Source: JBDHZK01 sp039811865
GTDB lineage: Bacteria > Actinomycetota > Actinomycetes > Propionibacteriales > Propionibacteriaceae
Assembly (NCBI GenBank): GCA_039811865.1
Contig: JBDHZK010000052.1
Span: 1 to 17,624 of the forward strand
Direction of reading: 5' to 3'
DNA length: 17,624 nucleotides
The notes below the pieces were generated by a model that saw only the letters and a program-made list of their open reading frames with translations, did not search any database and was not told the DNA's origin. The position numbers and the translations under genes are program-made. Positions 6,353 to 13,135 of this stretch are shown piece by piece. Every line of letters begins with the position of its first letter. Position 1 is the stretch's first letter.

Positions 6353-9325
6353 TCAACTCTCCCAAAAAAGCCGGTCGGTGACGGCGCGGGCCAGTCGGGT
6401 GCGCCGACGGTAATCCTCGATCAGCGTGGACGACTCACTCTTTCCGTAACCCAGCACCTCGGCCACCGCCGCGAGCTCACGGGCGTCGGTCGGGATCGAG
6501 TCGGACGCCCGGCCGCGCACCAGCATGATGGCGTTGCGGATGCGGCTGGCCAGTCGCCACGCCTCGGCCAGCGCGGCGGCATCGGCCGCCGCGATCAGCC
6601 CCGCCTCGTGCGCCGCCCCCAGCGCGGCCAGCGTCTCCGTCGAGCGCAGCCCGGGGCTGTCGTCCCCGTGCCGAAGCTGCAGCAACTGGACGACCCACTC
6701 CACGTCGCTCAAGCCGCCCGGGCCGAGCTTCACGTGCCGCGAGGGGTCGGTGCCACGCGGCAGGCGCTCGGCCTCCATCCGGGCCTTGAGCTTGCGGATC
6801 TCCGAGACCTGCCCCGCCTTCAACCCGCCCTCGGGGTAGCGCAGCTTGTCGATGGACGCCAGCAGTTCGGAGCCGATTTCGCGATCGCCGGCGCCCACGC
6901 GGGCCCGCAGCAGCGCCTGTGCCTCCCAGGTGGACGACCAGCGTTCGTAGTACTTCCGATAGGACGCCAGCGAGCGAACCATCGGACCGCCCTTGCCCTC
7001 GGGACGCAGGTCGACGTCGATCGCCAGCGCCGGGTCCGGCCCGGGCTTGGCGAGCATCGCCCGTAGCCGGCCCACGATCTTGTGCGCCTTGCTGGTCGCC
7101 TCGGGGTCGGCGGAGTCCTCCACGACGAACATCGCGTCGGCGTCGGAGGCGTACGACAGCTCGTCCCCGCCCCAGCGGCCCATCGCGATCACCGAGATCT
7201 TGGGTGGCCGCTGGACCCCCCGCGACGCCACCTCGAGCGTGGCATCGATGGTGGCGCCGGCCAGGTCGGACAGCCCCCAGCCAAGCTCGTCCAGGTCAAT
7301 GCGCCCCAAGAGGTCGCCCATTGCGAGCCGGAGCAGTTCCTGCCGGCGAATCCCGCGGATCGCCTCCACCGCCTTGTCCGCCGACTCATGCCGCCGCGCG
7401 GCCTGCAGCATGCCAGCGGTCAGTTCGGCCAAACCCTGGCGCTTCAGCTGCTCTGGGTCGGAGAGCAGTTGGACGGTCTGCGGCGCGCGCAGCAGCAGGT
7501 CGACGGCGTAGCGGCTGGACGCCAGGATGTGCGCCAGCCACTCGGCCATCGCCCCCTCGTCGCGGAGCGCACGCAGGTACCAGTGCGTGCGCCCAAGCGC
7601 CTCGGAAACCTGCCGAAACGCCAGCAGCCCGTGGTCGGGGTTGGGTCCCTCGGCGAACCAGCCCAGCATGGCCGGCAGAAGTTGCCGCTGGATCTCCGCC
7701 TGCCGGGTCATGCCCTGACTGAGCGCCTCGATGTGCCGCAGCGCGGCCCGCGGGTCACCGTAGCCGAGCGCTGTCAGCCACGTCTGGGCGGCGTCCGACG
7801 ACAACCGCACCCGCTCCGATGGGATCTTGGCGACCGCCTCCAGGAGCGGCGAGTAGAACATGCGCTGATGCAGCCGCTGGACGCGTCGCGTGCAGGCCCG
7901 CCAGCCTTCGGACAGTTCGGCTCCGTCGGCGGCCGCCACGGCGCGGGCCAGGCGGCGCAGCCCCGCCTCGTCGTCGGGCATCAGGTGGGTCCGGCGTAGC
8001 CGGAAGAGCTGGATCCGGTGCTCGAGCAACCGCTGGTAGCGGTAGGCGACGGCCAGCTCGGCACCGTCGGCCCGCCCCACATAGCCGTGATCGATGAGCG
8101 ACTGCAGGCCGGTCAGCGTGCCGGTCTGCCGCAGCCGCTCGTCCGACCTGCCGTGAACCAACTGCAGCAACTGCACCGTGAACTCGACGTCGCGTAACCC
8201 ACCCGCGCCCAGCTTGATCTCGCGGCCCTGTTCCTTCGGGGGGATCAGCGAGATCACCCGGCGTCGCATCGCCTGGGAGTCGGCGATGAAGTGCTCGGTC
8301 TCGCCAACCTTCCAGACCAGCGGCCAGACGAGATCCACGAACTCCTGCGCAAGAGGCAGGTCGCCAGCCATCGGCCGCGCCTTCAGCATCGCCTGGAACT
8401 CCCAGGGCTTGGCCCATTTCTCGTAGTAGGCGCGGTGACTGGCCATGGTCCGAACCAGCGGTCCGGCCTTACCCTCGGGACGCAGCGCGGCGTCCACCTG
8501 CCAAATCGTCCCGGCGGCGGTGTGGGCCGAGCAGATCCGCGACAGGGCGCCGGCCAGGCGCGTCCCGATGGCCAGCGCGCGGTCGAGCGATCCCGGAGCC
8601 CCGTCCGGACCGGGCCTGGGCTCAGCCACGTAGAGGACGTCCACGTCGCTGACGTAGTTGAGTTCTTGCGCGCCACACTTGCCGAGCGCGACCACGCCGA
8701 GGCGGACCTGCTCGTGGCCCGGGACCTCGGCGCGCGCCAGCGCGAGTGCCGCTTCGACGACGGCATCGGCCAGGTCGGCGAGCTCGCCGGCGATGTCGGG
8801 GAGCAACTCCCGCGGGTCGGGCGACGTCAGGTCGCGCGCGGCGATTCGCAGGACCGCACGGCGATAGGCGAGCCGCAGAGCGTCCGCCAGCGCCGTCCCG
8901 GCCTGCGGCGCCACCGGCTCGGACGACCCCGGGTCGGCGCCGATCGCGGTCAGCAACTCGGACCGTAGTTCGGCCGCGGGACGGCGGCGCAAGTTGCCAC
9001 GCAGTTCCAAGACGTCCGCGGGGTAGCGCGCCAGATGCTGGTTCAGCGCCGCGCTGGCGCCCAGGACGCCGACCACGCGAGCCGACCAGGCGGGGTCGGA
9101 CGCCAACTCCTCCAGGACGTTCGGGTCGGCCGCCACCAGGCGGCTGACGCCGTCCAGGGCCAGGTCCGGGTCGTCGCTGGCGAGGATCTCGTCCACGACG
9201 TGCTCGCACTGCCAGGTTTGGCCGTCGTAGTGGCACAGCCAACCGTCGATCAGGGCGGCGGCCCGCTTGGCGTCGGCGAATCCGCGCCGGGCGAGTTGTC
9301 CGGTGAGGGTGGACGTCCTGGTCAC
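6353..9325 (-). CDS. glnE: Bifunctional glutamine synthetase adenylyltransferase/deadenylase GlnE
   Basis: A 990-residue protein (the mycobacterial GlnE is about 994) that adds AMP to, or removes it from, the adenylylation tyrosine of type I-beta glutamine synthetase according to nitrogen status. Both nucleotidyltransferase halves are present: ELNYVSDVDVLYV, with the metal aspartates of SDVD at 226-229, followed by ALRPEGKAGPLV; and GGDELSYASDADAMFVVE, with SDAD at 727-730, followed by VDLRPEGKGGPMV. Each half then carries a GGLRDVEF or GGLSDVEW motif. The family's start falls at VTRTSTLTGQ, and GTG 9325 is favoured by a TACGCT hexamer ending 6 nt upstream. An ATG at 9361 in the same frame would add 12 residues and would overlap the neighbouring gene's start. 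The target GS-I-beta (glnA1) is not in this window; the GS at 15335-16672 is of the GlnA2 type. Confidence 0.96.
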   Translation of the reverse strand: MTRTSTLTGQLARRGFADAKRAAALIDGWLCHYDGQTWQCEHVVDEILASDDPDLALDGVSRLVAADPNVLEELASDPAWSARVVGVLGASAALNQHLARYPADVLELRGNLRRRPAAELRSELLTAIGADPGSSEPVAPQAGTALADALRLAYRRAVLRIAARDLTSPDPRELLPDIAGELADLADAVVEAALALARAEVPGHEQVRLGVVALGKCGAQELNYVSDVDVLYVAEPRPGPDGAPGSLDRALAIGTRLAGALSRICSAHTAAGTIWQVDAALRPEGKAGPLVRTMASHRAYYEKWAKPWEFQAMLKARPMAGDLPLAQEFVDLVWPLVWKVGETEHFIADSQAMRRRVISLIPPKEQGREIKLGAGGLRDVEFTVQLLQLVHGRSDERLRQTGTLTGLQSLIDHGYVGRADGAELAVAYRYQRLLEHRIQLFRLRRTHLMPDDEAGLRRLARAVAAADGAELSEGWRACTRRVQRLHQRMFYSPLLEAVAKIPSERVRLSSDAAQTWLTALGYGDPRAALRHIEALSQGMTRQAEIQRQLLPAMLGWFAEGPNPDHGLLAFRQVSEALGRTHWYLRALRDEGAMAEWLAHILASSRYAVDLLLRAPQTVQLLSDPEQLKRQGLAELTAGMLQAARRHESADKAVEAIRGIRRQELLRLAMGDLLGRIDLDELGWGLSDLAGATIDATLEVASRGVQRPPKISVIAMGRWGGDELSYASDADAMFVVEDSADPEATSKAHKIVGRLRAMLAKPGPDPALAIDVDLRPEGKGGPMVRSLASYRKYYERWSSTWEAQALLRARVGAGDREIGSELLASIDKLRYPEGGLKAGQVSEIRKLKARMEAERLPRGTDPSRHVKLGPGGLSDVEWVVQLLQLRHGDDSPGLRSTETLAALGAAHEAGLIAAADAAALAEAWRLASRIRNAIMLVRGRASDSIPTDARELAAVAEVLGYGKSESSTLIEDYRRRTRLARAVTDRLFWES

Positions 9326-9331
9326 AGGCGC

Positions 9332-9337
9332 AGCGTA
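9332..9337 (-). promoter_or_regulatory. Candidate -10 element for leaderless glnE
   Basis: The minus strand reads TACGCT, GCGCCT (6 nt), then the GTG start of glnE at 9325. It is a TANNNT hexamer at leaderless distance, inside the 8-bp palindrome GCGTACGC (9333-9340) apart from its last base. No Shine-Dalgarno is seen. Confidence 0.5.
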
Positions 9338-9346
9338 CGCCGCACG

Positions 9347-9352
9347 TAGAGT
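9347..9352 (+). promoter_or_regulatory. Candidate -10 element for the leaderless sterol-carrier gene
   Basis: TAGAGT is followed by GCCGGGC (7 nt) and the ATG at 9360. It lies 9 bp from the divergent glnE hexamer, so RNA polymerase could hardly occupy both promoters at once. Confidence 0.5.
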
Positions 9353-9359
9353 GCCGGGC

Positions 9360-10028
9360 ATGGACTCCGACCGGCCCGGCCCGTGCGCCAACCTGGCCGA
9401 CGGGTTGGCGGCCGCCGCGGCGCTGCCCCCCGCAGTCGCAGCGCAGTTGTTCGCCAGGTTGGATGCCGCGCTGACCGCTTGGGCCACGCCGGCGTCGGGA
9501 CGTCCGGACCCCCTGCTCACGCACGTCCGGCACGGCTGGCCCCAGACGCCTTCGGACGAGTCCCGCGGCGGTCACCCACGCCCCCCGCGACACGATCGGG
9601 GCGTGGCCACCCAGCCCGCCCTTCCTGCGCGCCTGCCCGCCACTTGCCTGCTTGGCGCCGCGCGCATCAAGGGCGCGGACCTGCTCTCCTGGCTTGAGCT
9701 GACCACCGCGTTCGAACTGGCCCGCCAGGGCATCGAAGTGCCTGGCCGCCTCCTGATCGCAGCCGCTCGCACGGGCGCCAAGTTGCTCGCCGCCGCCCAC
9801 CCGGGCCGCTCCATCGAGCTGCGGATCCCGGGCGCGATCGCCGTCCAGCTTGGGGACGGCACCGGTCCCCGGCACACCCGCGGAACGCCCCCCAACGTCA
9901 TCGAAACCGATCCCGCGACGCTGCTCGAACTCCTGGACGGCAAGATCGGGTTCGCCGCCGCCAAGGCCGAGCATCGGGTCGCGGCCTCGGGCGTCCACGC
10001 CGATCTGGGGCCGCTGCTCCCTCTCTGA
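9360..10028 (+). CDS. Sterol carrier family protein
   Basis: A 222-residue cytoplasmic protein. The C-terminal half carries GPRHTRGTPPNVIETDP (169-185) followed by TLLELLDGKIGFAAAKAEHRV and the ending ADLGPLLPL, which I recognise as the actinobacterial 'sterol carrier family protein', an SCP2-like relative (MDMPI/SCP superfamily). A lipid-binding role is inferred from the fold only; no ligand or reaction is established for this branch. Family members are often nearer 120-130 residues, so residues 1-90, low in recognisable motif and rich in Pro and Arg around 45-85, are an unusual extension. A GTG at 9603 would give a protein of about 141 residues. ATG 9360 is preferred because a -10 hexamer lies 7 nt upstream and coding-like sequence is continuous. 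The gene is divergent from glnE, 34 bp apart. Confidence 0.75.
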   Translation: MDSDRPGPCANLADGLAAAAALPPAVAAQLFARLDAALTAWATPASGRPDPLLTHVRHGWPQTPSDESRGGHPRPPRHDRGVATQPALPARLPATCLLGAARIKGADLLSWLELTTAFELARQGIEVPGRLLIAAARTGAKLLAAAHPGRSIELRIPGAIAVQLGDGTGPRHTRGTPPNVIETDPATLLELLDGKIGFAAAKAEHRVAASGVHADLGPLLPL

Positions 10029-10058
10029 ACGCCACCCTGAGAGTTTCCGAACGCCGGG

Positions 10059-10064
10059 TAGCCT
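10059..10064 (+). promoter_or_regulatory. Candidate -10 element of the exporter operon
   Basis: TAGCCT fits TANNNT and would start transcription near 10071, giving a leader of about 20 nt before the ATG at 10092. The short gap after the preceding stop (10028) leaves little other room. No clear -35 is visible. A small GCCT-GCG-AGGC hairpin overlaps the predicted start region. Confidence 0.4.
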
Positions 10065-10080
10065 GCGAGGCAGCCGACAT

Positions 10081-10088
10081 GGAGAAGG
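10081..10088 (+). promoter_or_regulatory. Shine-Dalgarno of the exporter operon
   Basis: GGAGAAGG, with GGAG 7 nt before ATG 10092, is the only strong ribosome-binding site I see in the window. It fixes the start of the first adaptor gene. Confidence 0.75.
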
Positions 10089-10091
10089 CCA

Positions 10092-11216
10092 ATGGCAAAA
10101 CGAAAGCGCTCCCCCAAGCGCGTCCTGCTGATCGTGATCGGCGTCGTGGCCGCCCTGGCCATCGTGGCGACCACACTGTTCTTGCTCCGACCCCGTGCCG
10201 CGACCGCGCGCAACAACTTCCCATCCGCGAAGGCCACCCGCTCCAATCAGCGCCTCAGCGTCACCGCTACCGGAACGATCGCGCCGCGCGACCAGGCGAA
10301 CCTCAACTTCGCGGTCGGCGGCACTGTGGACGGCGTTCGGGTCAAGGTCGGCCAGAAGGTCGCCAAGGGTCAGGCCCTGGCCTCGGTGAAGGACGGTCAA
10401 CTCAGCGACGCCGTCGATCTCGCCGCCGCGAACCTGGAGGCGGCGCGGGCGCAGTTGAGCCAGGTGCTTGACAACTCCGACTCCACCGACGCCCAGATCA
10501 CCGCCGCCCGCGCCCAGGTCAACTCCGCCGACGCCCGCCTGGCCAGCGCGCAGAACGACCTCGCCGACGCGACGCTGACCTCGCCGATCGCCGGCACGGT
10601 CGCCGCGATCAACATCGCGACCGGCGACCGCGTCGCGGCGTCGGCCAGCGTCGTTTCGACCGGCACCTCCGTCACCAACGCCGGCGGCGCATCGGGGACC
10701 GGCACGAGCCAGATCAACACCGGCTCCGGGACGTCCGCGACCGCCGCGCACGTCGTGGTCATCTCCACCGGCGCCTGGAAGGTCAACGCGACCGTCGGCA
10801 CCGCCGATCTCCCGCTGCTGGCGGCAGGTCAGTCGGTGACGATCATCCCGGTCGGCACCACCCGGACCATCGCGGGCACGGTCGGCGCCGTCGGCATCAT
10901 GGCTGGTCAAACCACCGGTGGCCCGGCGCAGTTCCCGGTCACGGTCAACGTCAACGGCAACCCGGGCGGGCTCTACGCCGGCGCGGACGCCGACATCGCC
11001 GTTTCGGTGAAGGAATTGACGGGCGTCCTCACCGTCCCGACCGCGGCCGTGCACACCGAGAACGGGCAAAGCGTCGTTCACCAACGCGACGGCAACGCCA
11101 TCGTCAGCACGCCGGTGAAGCTCGGCCGCGTCTTCGGCGATGCCACCGAGATCACCTCCGGGTTGCGCGAGGGCGATGAGGTCCTGCTCGACACCGCCAG
11201 CCCGACGCCCCGATGA
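10092..11216 (+). CDS. Membrane-fusion (HlyD/MacA/YknX-like) adaptor protein, first copy
   Basis: A 374-residue extracytoplasmic adaptor for the ABC exporter encoded next to it. A basic N-terminus (MAKRKRSPKR) and one membrane helix (about 11-32) anchor it as a signal-anchor protein without a lipobox. The first lipoyl-like half (GTVDGVRVKVGQKVAKGQALASV, 77-99) leads into an alpha-hairpin of Ala/Gln/Leu heptads (105-157), and the second half is LADATLTSPIAGTVAAINIATGDRV (157-181). A Thr/Ser/Gly-rich loop (189-217) is inserted before the beta-barrel domain. The C-terminal part (TGVLTVPTAAVHTENGQSVV, GLREGDEVLL) is typical of the membrane-proximal domain. In Gram-positive bacteria such proteins (YknX type) work without an outer-membrane channel. 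The start is fixed by GGAGAAGG upstream. The stop overlaps the ATPase start as ATGA. Cargo is unknown. Confidence 0.9.
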   Translation: MAKRKRSPKRVLLIVIGVVAALAIVATTLFLLRPRAATARNNFPSAKATRSNQRLSVTATGTIAPRDQANLNFAVGGTVDGVRVKVGQKVAKGQALASVKDGQLSDAVDLAAANLEAARAQLSQVLDNSDSTDAQITAARAQVNSADARLASAQNDLADATLTSPIAGTVAAINIATGDRVAASASVVSTGTSVTNAGGASGTGTSQINTGSGTSATAAHVVVISTGAWKVNATVGTADLPLLAAGQSVTIIPVGTTRTIAGTVGAVGIMAGQTTGGPAQFPVTVNVNGNPGGLYAGADADIAVSVKELTGVLTVPTAAVHTENGQSVVHQRDGNAIVSTPVKLGRVFGDATEITSGLREGDEVLLDTASPTPR

Positions 11217-11905
11217 GCGATCCTCTACTGCGCCTGCGCGGCGTCCGCAAGACCTACTCCACCGGCGCGGTGGAGGTAGAGGCTCTGCGCGGAGTCGACC
11301 TGGACGTCGCCGAGGGCGACTACCTGGCCGTCATGGGGCCGTCTGGGTCGGGCAAGTCGACGCTGATGCACATCCTCGGCTGCTTGGACGTCCCGAGCCA
11401 GGGCACCTACGAGTTGGCCGGAGCCGATGTCAGCGGCCTGAACGAGCGACAGTTGGCCGAGGTCCGCAATCGGCGGATCGGATTCGTGTTCCAGCAGTTC
11501 AACCTGCTGCCGAGCCTGAGCGCTCTGCGCAACGTCGAACTGCCGCTGATCTACGCAGGCGAGGGCCGAGCCAAGCGCCGGGATCGGGCCATGACCGCGC
11601 TGTCGCGCGTCGGTCTGGCCGATCGTGTCGACCACCGCCCTGGTGAGCTTTCCGGCGGCCAGCAGCAGCGCGTCTCGGTCGCGCGGGCGCTGGTCACCGA
11701 CCCGGCGCTGATCCTGGCCGATGAGCCCACCGGCAACCTCGATTCGGTGTCGACGGCGGACGTCCTGGCCTTGTTCGCCGAGTTGCACGGCCAGGGCCGC
11801 ACCATCGTCCTGATCACGCATGAGGCCGAGGTCGCCCAGGCCGCCGAGCGAGTCGTCTACATCCGCGACGGCCTGCTGACCGAACCCGCCGGAGTCACCT
11901 CATGA
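11213..11905 (+). CDS. ABC transporter ATP-binding protein, MacB/YknY/LolD type
   Basis: The 230-residue nucleotide-binding subunit of the exporter. All ABC motifs are intact: Walker A GPSGSGKST (42-50), Q-loop in FVFQQFNLLP (91-100), signature LSGGQQQR (146-153), Walker B ALILADEPTGNLD (165-177), and the switch histidine in THE (His203). The sequence DEPTGNLDS and the FQQFNLLP Q-loop are characteristic of the MacB/LolD/FtsE branch, which powers mechanotransmission exporters rather than importers. Family members are about 220-250 residues, so length is normal. It overlaps the upstream adaptor by 4 bp (ATGA at 11213) and the permease by 4 bp (ATGA at 11902), which points to translational coupling and equal production of the subunits. 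Confidence 0.96.
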   Translation: MSDPLLRLRGVRKTYSTGAVEVEALRGVDLDVAEGDYLAVMGPSGSGKSTLMHILGCLDVPSQGTYELAGADVSGLNERQLAEVRNRRIGFVFQQFNLLPSLSALRNVELPLIYAGEGRAKRRDRAMTALSRVGLADRVDHRPGELSGGQQQRVSVARALVTDPALILADEPTGNLDSVSTADVLALFAELHGQGRTIVLITHEAEVAQAAERVVYIRDGLLTEPAGVTS

Positions 11906-13128
11906 TGGGCTGGGGCGAGACGATCCGGACGGCGCTCAGCGCCCTGCACGCCCGGCGGATGCGATCGCTGCTGACCGTGCTCGGGATCCTCATCGGCATC
12001 GCGGCGGTCATGCTGACCGTCGGTCTCGGCGAGGGTGCCCGGATCGCCATCACCAACCAGATCAACCAGCTGGGCAGCAACCTGCTGGTGGTCGTCCCCG
12101 GCGGAGCCGGCAACGCCGGCACCGGCGGCACTGGCGTCACCTCGTCGCTGACGGTCGACGACGCCGCCCTACTGATGGACAAGTCCGTCGCGCCCGACGT
12201 CGCGGGTGTCGCGCCGGCGTCGACGACCCGGCAGGAGTTGCGGGCCGGCACCAACAACTGGACCACCAGCGTGCTCGGCACCACCCCCGATTGGTTGACG
12301 GTCCGGGCCCGGACGATGTCGTCGGGCCGGTTCTTCACCGCCGCCGAGATGAGCGGCGCCTCGACGGTGACCGTGCTGGGCCCGCAGACGGCCGCGCAAC
12401 TGTTCGGGACGTCCGACCCGGTTGGGCGCAGCGTCGGCGTCGGCGGGCGCCAGTTCACCGTGATCGGCGTCCTGACCGCACAGGGGTCGGGTTCGCTGTC
12501 CAACGAGGACGACCAGGCGGTGGTTCCGCAGACCACCTTTGCCAGCCGACTGGCCGCGGGCAGCCAGATCCTGTCGGTGAGCGCGATCTACATTCAGGCG
12601 CGCGATCAGGAAAGCCTGTCGGCCGCCCACCAGGAGATCACGCAGGCGCTGCTGATGAAGCATCAGGTCAGCGCCAACGACCAGGATTTCTCCGTATTCA
12701 GCCAACAGGCGATCGTGGACGCAGCGGGCCAGATGTTGGGCATCCTCACCGCCCTGCTGGGCGGTATCGCGGCGATCTCCTTGCTGGTCGGCGGCATCGG
12801 GGTGATGAACATCATGCTCGTCTCGGTGAGCGAGCGGGTGCGCGAGATCGGCCTGCGCAAGGCGCTGGGCGCGACCCCGGCCCTGATCCTGCGACAGTTC
12901 CTGGTGGAGGCGGCGATCCTGGGCCTGCTGGGCGGCGTCCTGGGCATTCTGATCGGGCTGTTGGGGGCGGCGGCGCTGACGCCGATCCTGCAGATTCCGG
13001 TGACCCTGTCGTGGTCGGCGACGGCCTTGGCGATGGGGGTTTCCATGACGATCGGCATCGTCGCCGGTGTCTATCCCGCCGTTCGCGCCGCGCGGATGGC
13101 CCCGATCGACGCGTTGCGGAGCGAGTGA
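11902..13128 (+). CDS. ABC transporter permease, FtsX/MacB (YknZ) family
   Basis: A 408-residue permease with the one-plus-three helix layout of this family. Helix 1 is at about 22-42, after a cytoplasmic lead (TALSALHARRMRSLLTVLGILIGIA, the MacB_PCD hallmark). A large extracytoplasmic domain spans about 45-275, starting with QINQLGSNLLVVVPG and a Gly-rich loop. Three C-terminal helices lie at about 279-306, 336-357 and 371-392. The conserved cytoplasmic loop VSERVREIGLRKALGA after helix 2 is the coupling segment that contacts the ATPase, and the C-terminus PAVRAARMAPIDALRSE is typical. It should form a homodimer that converts ATP hydrolysis into movement of the external domain and adaptor. 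ATG 11902 overlaps the ATPase stop; a second ATG follows immediately at 11905, so the N-terminus is uncertain by one residue. Confidence 0.96.
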   Translation: MMGWGETIRTALSALHARRMRSLLTVLGILIGIAAVMLTVGLGEGARIAITNQINQLGSNLLVVVPGGAGNAGTGGTGVTSSLTVDDAALLMDKSVAPDVAGVAPASTTRQELRAGTNNWTTSVLGTTPDWLTVRARTMSSGRFFTAAEMSGASTVTVLGPQTAAQLFGTSDPVGRSVGVGGRQFTVIGVLTAQGSGSLSNEDDQAVVPQTTFASRLAAGSQILSVSAIYIQARDQESLSAAHQEITQALLMKHQVSANDQDFSVFSQQAIVDAAGQMLGILTALLGGIAAISLLVGGIGVMNIMLVSVSERVREIGLRKALGATPALILRQFLVEAAILGLLGGVLGILIGLLGAAALTPILQIPVTLSWSATALAMGVSMTIGIVAGVYPAVRAARMAPIDALRSE

Positions 13129-13135
13129 GACGGCC

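Noticed and set aside
10061..10071. GCCT-GCG-AGGC hairpin as a riboswitch or attenuator of the exporter operon
   Set aside because: A 4-bp stem in a leader of about 20 nt is too small for either; it is probably chance in GC-rich DNA.
8622..11084. 820-codon minus-strand ORF across glnE, the sterol-carrier gene and the first adaptor
   Set aside because: Its translation is Gly/Arg/Asp-rich without motifs, while the three genes it overlaps have clear family signatures in other frames.
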